From Pseudomonadota bacterium (GTDB taxonomy: Bacteria > Pseudomonadota > Gammaproteobacteria > Burkholderiales > Nitrosomonadaceae): 11,035 nucleotides of DNA. Positions 5,957 to 11,035 of this stretch are shown in pieces. The DNA lies in contig JAFEEV010000047.1 of NCBI GenBank assembly GCA_018240935.1, positions 1 through 11,035 on the forward strand, written 5' to 3'. Positions within the stretch are counted from its first letter, which is position 1. Each line of letters begins with the position of its first letter. The notes under the pieces are model-generated. The model saw nothing but the letters and a program-made list of their open reading frames with translations, was not told where the DNA came from and did not search any database. The position numbers were made by a program, and so were the translations under genes.

Positions 5957-7660
5957 ATGCGTACATTATTCACGTACATCATGGTTTTCCCCCAGCGCAG
6001 CGCATTCGTGCTGGTTGCGTTGCTGGTTGCCGGCATCGCGGAAGGATTGAGCCTGACTGCGCTGCTGCCTTTGATATCGATTGCCGTCGGCGACGCCGGA
6101 TCGAACGACTCCGGTATCGGTAAATTCATGGAAAAAGCTCTGCAAGACATCGGTATCGATCCCACGCTGGATACCATTCTGATCATTATCGTCGGCGGTA
6201 TGTTTTTCAAGGGGTTCGTGCTGTTGCTGGCGAATCGTCAGGTCGGTTACACCGTTGCGCATGTAGCGACCGCTTTGCGTCTGGATCTGATCGAGGCTTT
6301 GCTGGCCAGCCGCTGGCAATATTATTTGCGCCAGCCGGTCGGTTCGCTTGCCAACTCTATCGCTTCGGAAGCTTATCGCGCGGCCAACGGTTTCGAGCAC
6401 AGCGTGAATGTGTTGTCTCTGATGGTGCAGGTGCTGGTGTACGCCATCGTCGCATTGTTCATCTCATGGGAAGCCACGCTTGCTTCGTTGATTATCGGCT
6501 CCTTCCTGCTGTTTGTGCTCAATAGTCTAGTCAGCGCCACGCGCCGCGCGGGCACGAAGCAAACCCATTTATTGCGCGATTTGCTCGCCTACCTGTCGGA
6601 TGTGCTGAGTTCGGTGAAATCGCTCAAGGCGATGGCGCGCGATAACGTGGCCGACGCCATTTTGCGCGAGCAAACGCAGCAACTGGAAAAAGCCACGCGC
6701 CGCGAAGTAATGAACCGGGAAGCGTTGAATTCGCTGCAAGAGCCCATTCTCGCCGCCCTGACAGCCAGTGGCTTGTATCTTGCGCTGGTAGTGTGGCAAC
6801 TATCCCTGCCGGAAGTGATGCTGATGGTATTTTTGCTGACGCGCATTCTGGGCTTGTTGAACAAAACGCAGCGCCGCCATCAGCAACTGGCCGCGCAAGA
6901 AAGCGCCTACTGGGCATTGCGCAAGGCCGCCGAAGGCGCGCGCGCAGCCGCCGAGAGAGCAACCGGAACACTGCAACCCACGTTGCAAAAAGGTGTAACG
7001 CTGCATCATGTGCGCTTCAACTATGAACGCAAAGTGATCTTCCGGGATTTGAATATCGAAATACCGGTCAATACGTTCACCGCCGTCATGGGGCCGTCCG
7101 GCACCGGCAAAAGCACGCTGCTGGACTTATTGTGCGGATTGACCGAGCCGCAATCGGGCGAAGTGCGGATCGACGGCGTCTCGCTGCACGACATCAATCT
7201 GCGCGAATGGCGTCACATGATCGGTTATGTTTCGCAAGACACCATTTTGTTGCACGACACCGTGCTGAATAACATTCTGGTCGGCGAGCCGTCGCTTACC
7301 GCCAACGATGCCGAACGGGCGCTGCGCCAAGCCGGTGCATGGGATTTCGTCAACGCGCTGCCGGACGGCATGCTGACCGTGGTCGGCGAGCGCGGCGGAT
7401 TGCTATCCGGCGGCCAGCGTCAACGGATTGCAATCGCCCGGGCGCTGGCACACAGCCCGTCGTTCCTGATTCTGGACGAACCCACCAGCGCGCTGGATCC
7501 GGAAAGCGAACGCACCATCTGCGAAACACTGCAAAATTTAGCCAAGAATCTCACGATTATCGCAGTCTCGCATCAACCCGCGGTGATCAACGCCGCCGAC
7601 CGCGTGTTCATGCTTTCCAATGGCGAAGCGGAAGCGCTGTCACAGCAAGCGCGCGGGTAA
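5957..7660 (+). CDS. ABC half-exporter with fused permease and ATPase domains
   Basis: A 567-residue protein with an N-terminal six-helix ABC-exporter membrane domain (about 1-330) and a C-terminal ATPase domain. The ATPase has Walker A GPSGTGKST (379-387), signature LSGGQRQR (from 483), Walker B LILDE (D507-E508) and H539 in VSHQ. Both ATP-site halves look intact, so a homodimer is expected. The fold is that of MsbA/LapB-type exporters, which move lipids, peptides, proteins or polysaccharide; the sequence does not show me the substrate. No C39 peptidase or other N-terminal extension is present. It starts 42 nt after lolD on the same strand and is probably in the same operon. No good ribosome binding site is seen before the ATG, yet the frame offers no earlier start codon after the in-frame TGA at 5912-5914. 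An envelope role is suggested by its neighbours only. Confidence 0.9.
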   Translation: MRTLFTYIMVFPQRSAFVLVALLVAGIAEGLSLTALLPLISIAVGDAGSNDSGIGKFMEKALQDIGIDPTLDTILIIIVGGMFFKGFVLLLANRQVGYTVAHVATALRLDLIEALLASRWQYYLRQPVGSLANSIASEAYRAANGFEHSVNVLSLMVQVLVYAIVALFISWEATLASLIIGSFLLFVLNSLVSATRRAGTKQTHLLRDLLAYLSDVLSSVKSLKAMARDNVADAILREQTQQLEKATRREVMNREALNSLQEPILAALTASGLYLALVVWQLSLPEVMLMVFLLTRILGLLNKTQRRHQQLAAQESAYWALRKAAEGARAAAERATGTLQPTLQKGVTLHHVRFNYERKVIFRDLNIEIPVNTFTAVMGPSGTGKSTLLDLLCGLTEPQSGEVRIDGVSLHDINLREWRHMIGYVSQDTILLHDTVLNNILVGEPSLTANDAERALRQAGAWDFVNALPDGMLTVVGERGGLLSGGQRQRIAIARALAHSPSFLILDEPTSALDPESERTICETLQNLAKNLTIIAVSHQPAVINAADRVFMLSNGEAEALSQQARG

Positions 7661-7766
7661 CTTCATCCCACTGCATCCGCGCGATTCGTCCCGCGGGTGC
7701 ATTGTCATCGCTCGAATTTAGGAGTAAAAACAAACGTCGGGTGACTGGATTCATTACTTCATAACC

Positions 7767-7772
7767 GGAGGG
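7767..7772 (+). promoter_or_regulatory. Strong ribosome binding site of the GH13 gene
   Basis: GGAGGG lies 7 nt before the ATG at 7780, the strongest Shine-Dalgarno match among the plus-strand genes here. It fixes this start over an out-of-frame ATG at 7773. Confidence 0.75.
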
Positions 7773-7779
7773 ATGATCG

Positions 7780-9741
7780 ATGAAAACGCCGTTTGCGAAC
7801 GACATTCTGCAACAGGCGCTGCCGCGCAGCGTGCAAGCCGATGTACTGTTACCGCGCCGCCAGCGCTATTATCCTTCTCCTGCGGACTGGCGCGATGAAG
7901 TGCTCTATTTTTTGCTGGCCGACCGCTTCAGCGACGGCCAGGAAAGCAACCGGCCGCTGCTTGACCGGAGCAACCGCGCAGCCGCCCGGCCCCGTGGATC
8001 GGATGGGCAAAACTGGCGCTGGGACCGCTGGGCGGAATCGGGCGCATTTCGCTGGCAGGGCGGCACGCTCAAAGGCATCGAATCGAAGCTCGAGTATCTG
8101 CAAACGCTGGGCATCACAACGATCTGGCTGAGCCCGGTTTTTCGTCAGCGCGGGCATCTCGATACTTTTCACGGCTATGGCGTGCAGCACTTCCTCGATG
8201 TCGATCCGCACTTTGGCACGCGCGCTGACTTGGCCGATCTGGTTGCTGCCGCGCATCAGCACGGCATCCGCATCATTCTGGATATCATCTTCAATCACTC
8301 CGGGTTCAACTGGGTTTATCCCGGCGGCGTGGAAACACCGGCGTTCAAACCCTTCCCGCAGCGCTACGATTTCGGTTCGTGGCTGGGGCAGACGGGACAG
8401 CCGATCGGCACAACAATAAGTACTGCCAACGAAGGTGTTTGGCCGCAGGAATTGCAAGCCCCGGATTGCTACAGCCGCGCCGGTTTGGGCGATCTGGGCG
8501 GCGGCAGTCTGGACGATCCGCACGCTGAGCACAAACGCACCGATTTCTTCACCTTGCGCGATTTCGATCTGGATTGCACCGGTGTGCTGAGCCACCTGGC
8601 CGAATGCTACAAATACTGGATCGCGCTGACCGATTGCGACGGCTTTCGCATCGATACGCTGAAGCATGTGTCGTTCGAACAAGCGCGCAACTTCTGCGGC
8701 GCCATCAAGGAATTCACCGCCAATCTCGGCAAGGCCAATTTTCTGCTCGCCGGTGAAATCGCCGGGGGCGACTTTGCCGAAGACCGCTACCTCGATGTAT
8801 TGGGGCGCAATCTCGATGCCGCGCTCGATATCGGCGGCATGCGTCCAACCCTGCACAATGTCGCCAAAGGATTGCTGCCTGCGGCGGCGTATTTCAGCGG
8901 ATTCGATCCGGGAAAAGCCGAAATGGGCTCGCACCGCAATCTCGGGCAGCGGCATGTGTCGATTCTGGACGATCACGACCAGGTCAGCGGCGAGAAAATC
9001 CGCTTCAGCAGCGAAGCCGCTTCCGATCAGCAGGCCGCCGCCGCTGTGGCGATTCAGTTGTTCACGCTCGGCATTCCCTGCATTTATTACGGCACCGAGC
9101 AATCGTTCACCGGACCGGAAGCATCCGAGCGGCAATTCCTGCCGGGATATAAAAGCGGCGATCATGCCGACCGCTATTTGCGCGAAGCGATGTTCGGACC
9201 GCTGCACCCCAAACGCTCAGGTCTCGCCGGACTTGCAGCCGGGATCAACGGTGAAGACCCCGATTTACCCGGCTTCGGCGCGTTCGGCACAGCCGGTGCG
9301 CATTGCTTTCAAAGCGATTTCCCTACTTATCGCCGCATTGCCGCTTTAGCCGCGCTGCGTAAACAATTTCCGGTATTGCGCCAAGGGCGGCAATATCAGC
9401 GCCCGATCTCGAATTTCGGCGCGCCGTTCGAATTGAGCGCAGCCGGAGAAATCATCGCCTGGTCGCGCATTCTCGACGACGAGGAAGCGCTCTGCATCGT
9501 CAATCCGCACGGCTATGAAATGCGCGGCGGCAACGTAATTGTCGACGCCAGCCTCAGCCCGCCCGGCAGCGAACTGACGGTCGTGATGAATACGCGGCAA
9601 ACAGTAGCGGAATCAACTGCTGGCATCACCCATCCGGTAAATTCCCGCCTACGCGTGAAGCAAATGGACGACGGCACGGCTTATGTGGAAATCCGCAAAG
9701 TACCGCCATCCGAAGTGTTGGTGCTGGTCAATCATCCGTAG
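7780..9741 (+). CDS. GH13 alpha-amylase-family glycoside hydrolase or transglycosylase
   Basis: A 653-residue enzyme acting on alpha-glucans. After a short N-terminal stretch the TIM barrel begins at about residue 40 (EVLYFLLADRFSDG). The four conserved GH13 regions are readable: D168-x3-N172-H173 in DIIFNH; GFRID with nucleophile D292; GEI with acid/base E326; and LDDHD with transition-state aspartate D400. Region IV has DHD where many amylases have NHD. A long insert between the first two regions (about 175-285) forms an extended B domain, and a beta-sandwich C domain ends the protein. No signal peptide is visible, so it should act in the cytoplasm, for example in glycogen or maltodextrin turnover. 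Subfamily and exact reaction (hydrolase, trehalose or sucrose-related transglycosylase) cannot be decided by eye. It lies 119 bp after the exporter gene. Confidence 0.9.
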   Translation: MKTPFANDILQQALPRSVQADVLLPRRQRYYPSPADWRDEVLYFLLADRFSDGQESNRPLLDRSNRAAARPRGSDGQNWRWDRWAESGAFRWQGGTLKGIESKLEYLQTLGITTIWLSPVFRQRGHLDTFHGYGVQHFLDVDPHFGTRADLADLVAAAHQHGIRIILDIIFNHSGFNWVYPGGVETPAFKPFPQRYDFGSWLGQTGQPIGTTISTANEGVWPQELQAPDCYSRAGLGDLGGGSLDDPHAEHKRTDFFTLRDFDLDCTGVLSHLAECYKYWIALTDCDGFRIDTLKHVSFEQARNFCGAIKEFTANLGKANFLLAGEIAGGDFAEDRYLDVLGRNLDAALDIGGMRPTLHNVAKGLLPAAAYFSGFDPGKAEMGSHRNLGQRHVSILDDHDQVSGEKIRFSSEAASDQQAAAAVAIQLFTLGIPCIYYGTEQSFTGPEASERQFLPGYKSGDHADRYLREAMFGPLHPKRSGLAGLAAGINGEDPDLPGFGAFGTAGAHCFQSDFPTYRRIAALAALRKQFPVLRQGRQYQRPISNFGAPFELSAAGEIIAWSRILDDEEALCIVNPHGYEMRGGNVIVDASLSPPGSELTVVMNTRQTVAESTAGITHPVNSRLRVKQMDDGTAYVEIRKVPPSEVLVLVNHP

Positions 9742-9775
9742 CGGTATTACCGCAATGAAGGAAATTCTGAGCTGT

Positions 9776-9804
9776 AAGCCACAGCTTGCGCAGACGTGGC
9801 TTTT
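9776..9804 (+). terminator. Candidate intrinsic terminator after the GH13 gene
   Basis: AAGCCAC (9776-9782) pairs perfectly with GTGGCTT (9796-9802) around a 13-nt loop, and the stem runs into TTTT (9801-9804). It lies 35 nt past the GH13 stop codon on the same strand. The stem is only 7 bp and the T-run short, so efficiency is uncertain. Confidence 0.5.
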
Positions 9805-9831
9805 ATCAATGAAACGATGGAATTACACCGT

Positions 9832-9877
9832 GTAAAACAGAAACGGCGAACGGAGCAGGTGCTTCCGATTCGCCGTT
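9832..9877 (-). terminator. Hairpin with T-rich tail, likely terminator of the small lipoprotein gene
   Basis: AACGGCGAA (9842-9850) and TTCGCCGTT (9869-9877) are perfect 9-bp arms, and part of the loop (GGAGCA with TGCTTCC) can pair further. Read on the minus strand, the stem is followed by TCTGTTTTACA. It lies about 80 nt beyond the lipoprotein stop codon. On the plus strand no T-run follows, so it is oriented toward the minus-strand gene. Confidence 0.55.
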
Positions 9878-9895
9878 CATTGAAAGTAACATCAA

Positions 9896-9922
9896 CTTCC
9901 AGTTTTTTAGAAGTGCTGGAAG
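9896..9922. repeat. Short inverted repeat CTTCCAG/CTGGAAG
   Basis: CTTCCAG (9896-9902) and CTGGAAG (9916-9922) are perfect 7-bp arms around a 13-nt spacer that includes a T6 run. It lies in the 3' region of the minus-strand lipoprotein gene. There is no proper T-tail on either side, so a terminator role is doubtful. Confidence 0.35.
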
Positions 9923-9958
9923 CCTTCCCGAGGCCGGGCGTAAATTTCCAGGAAACGC

Positions 9959-10153
9959 TTATTTTGCTTTTTTCAGTTCATCGCATTTAGCGATGAAGGC
10001 TTCGCGTGCAGCTTCGTTGTTTTTGAAAGCTGTCAGTGCTGATTCCATTCCTCGCCCTGAACAATTTTCCGAAGTTGCTTCGGGAACTCCGCCGCAACCG
10101 ATCAGCGCGATACTAAGGCCAATAATACAAACAACGCTATATTTAAAATTCAT
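9959..10153 (-). CDS. Small predicted lipoprotein, function unknown
   Basis: A 64-residue protein beginning MNFKYSVVCIIGLSIALIGC, with one basic residue, a hydrophobic core and a lipobox L17-I18-G19-C20. Signal peptidase II cleavage would leave a 45-residue lipoprotein with acylated C20. The mature part is charged and mostly helical-looking, with two more cysteines (C31 and C57) that could form a disulphide in the periplasm. Residue 21 is G rather than D, so under the usual Lol rule it would go to the outer membrane. AGAGGAAG (10161-10168 on the minus strand) lies 7 nt before the ATG, strong support for a real gene despite its size. It converges with the GH13 gene. I do not recognise the family. 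Confidence 0.8.
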   Translation of the reverse strand: MNFKYSVVCIIGLSIALIGCGGVPEATSENCSGRGMESALTAFKNNEAAREAFIAKCDELKKAK

Positions 10154-10412
10154 TTACAATCTTCCTCTAAAAATATCATTATGGCTTGATGGTTTTATTC
10201 GATTTCTCAATCGTTTGGCGTTGGCCCTGCCACACGAACCTAACCCTATAATTCTACCTGAATTCTCATGGCCTTAGTATTTCTCTGACCTTGCCTTGGG
10301 TAAAATGGAACAAAAGAAGGTATTATTTTCATCCCTGCTGGATTGTTTTTATACACCAACCGTTTGAGGGGGTGAATTACAAGATCATCGCAGTTTCCTG
10401 GAGATTATCCGC
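10154..10412. other. Divergent intergenic region between the lipoprotein and peptidase genes
   Basis: These 259 bases hold the upstream regions of both genes. A perfect TATAAT on the plus strand (10247-10252) is the best -10 candidate, but the nearest -35-like TTGGCC (10221-10226) is 20 bp away, too far for a standard promoter. TATACA at 10350-10355 with TTTTCA at 10326-10331 (18-bp spacer) is a weaker alternative for the peptidase gene. No RNA gene or open frame is seen. Confidence 0.3.
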
Positions 10413-11035
10413 ATGTCGTGGAGTTTAACGAATTGGCATCGCAACTTGATCCTTCAGCACGAAGGAATATCCGATGCCGTCTGGACAAAACTGATCAACT
10501 TGCGTTGCCTTAAAGGGCTTAGTCTTGAGGAATTTGCACGTTTGCGCGAGTGCGTGACGCTGTTTCTGCACGATAAGCAATTCTACGGCGCGCATGAATT
10601 GGAAGTCACCGAGGAAATGCGCGTGACGATCGCGCTGCAGGCGTGCATCCTGATTCTGAATCTCGGCCCGGATTACTACCGCAACTGGAGTCAGATCATC
10701 GTGTACCCCGGCGAGTTTATGCTGGATTACGACTACGAGGATGAATTCGGCATCGTGCACCATATGCGTCACGCCGCTTCGGGCGAGGCGTGGTCTGCCG
10801 GACCGGTCATCCTGTCCTGGCAGGACGCGGCGGAACCGGCTTCGCACCTGGGGGAAAACGTGGTCATTCATGAATTTGCGCACAAGATCGACATGTTGTA
10901 CGAAGGCGCCAACGGTTGCCCGGAATTGCACGCCAACATGAGCGCGTACACCTGGCATGAAGTATTCAGCAAAGCCTACAAAAAATTCTGCCGCCAGGTC
11001 GACCGGCAGCAGGAAACCGTGATCGATCCGTATGC
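10413..11035 (+). CDS. mtfA: MtfA-like zinc-dependent peptidase (runs off window)
   Basis: The first 207 codons are present with no stop before the right edge. The zinc-binding motif HEFAH (H153, E154, H157) sits in VVIHEFAHKID, as in the MtfA family (M90). Upstream landmarks also match E. coli MtfA: the helix ALQACILILNLG, the segment IIVYPGEFMLDYDYEDEFGIVHH and SGEAWSAGPVILSW. The window ends at VIDPYA, just before the usual ATDPAECFA segment that supplies the third zinc ligand, so that residue cannot be checked. In E. coli, MtfA interacts with the repressor Mlc and has aminopeptidase activity; the role here is unknown because no PTS or Mlc gene is in view. GGAG (10400-10403) lies 9 nt before the ATG. 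Cytoplasmic location is expected, as there is no signal peptide. Confidence 0.92.
   Translation, partial: MSWSLTNWHRNLILQHEGISDAVWTKLINLRCLKGLSLEEFARLRECVTLFLHDKQFYGAHELEVTEEMRVTIALQACILILNLGPDYYRNWSQIIVYPGEFMLDYDYEDEFGIVHHMRHAASGEAWSAGPVILSWQDAAEPASHLGENVVIHEFAHKIDMLYEGANGCPELHANMSAYTWHEVFSKAYKKFCRQVDRQQETVIDPY

Noticed and set aside
7849..9207. Long (452-codon) minus-strand open frame opposite the GH13 gene
   Set aside because: It lies entirely antisense to a gene with all its catalytic motifs intact and has low-complexity, shadow-like composition with no recognisable domain.
9796..9990. Plus-strand 64-codon open frame after the GH13 gene
   Set aside because: It begins inside the candidate terminator stem, overlaps other hairpins and the end of the minus-strand lipoprotein gene, and has no ribosome binding site.
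9993..10277. Plus-strand 94-codon open frame opposite the small lipoprotein
   Set aside because: It is antisense to a gene with a clear lipobox and Shine-Dalgarno sequence, and its own product is unrecognisable.

Overview
The window looks like chromosomal DNA of a Gram-negative proteobacterium, most likely a betaproteobacterium. The evidence is the Lol lipoprotein-release genes, a group III truncated haemoglobin, a CRP-family regulator with CRP-type DNA-contact residues and an MtfA-type peptidase. The overall feel resembles Nitrosomonadaceae (ammonia oxidisers), but no nitrification gene is present, so the genus is only an inference. There is no phage, plasmid, CRISPR, rRNA or tRNA.

Layout. 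Positions 1-196 (minus) hold the first 65 codons of an NAD-type malic enzyme. A 224-bp divergent intergenic region follows, with a repeated motif and a stem-loop. Next, on the plus strand, come a truncated haemoglobin (421-846) and, 26 bp later, a membrane-anchored diguanylate cyclase (873-2531); the two are probably co-transcribed. A gap of about 500 bp then carries a 146-bp MITE-like element with perfect 18-bp terminal inverted repeats (2757-2902). A CRP/FNR-type regulator (3049-3768) follows, and its stop codon coincides with the left end of a second, diverged copy of the same element (about 3766-3873). The regulator is therefore bracketed by two related elements.

From 3982 to 7660 is a compact plus-strand cluster: a LolC/LolE-type permease, LolD (8-nt overlap) and a fused permease/ATPase ABC half-exporter (42-nt gap). 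A cytoplasmic GH13 alpha-amylase-family enzyme with a strong ribosome binding site follows (7780-9741). It converges on a small minus-strand lipoprotein (9959-10153), and terminator-like hairpins lie between them. The window ends inside an MtfA-like zinc peptidase (10413 to the edge).

How the genes may work together: LolC/E with LolD releases outer-membrane lipoproteins from the inner membrane to LolA. The adjacent exporter may move another envelope molecule. The cyclase makes c-di-GMP in response to a periplasmic signal, and the haemoglobin ahead of it suggests a link to O2 or NO chemistry. The CRP-like protein retains nucleotide-pocket residues and may sense a cyclic nucleotide. No clearly new multi-gene system is visible. 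The least explained structures are the two-copy element around the regulator and the repeated motif in the haemoglobin promoter region.
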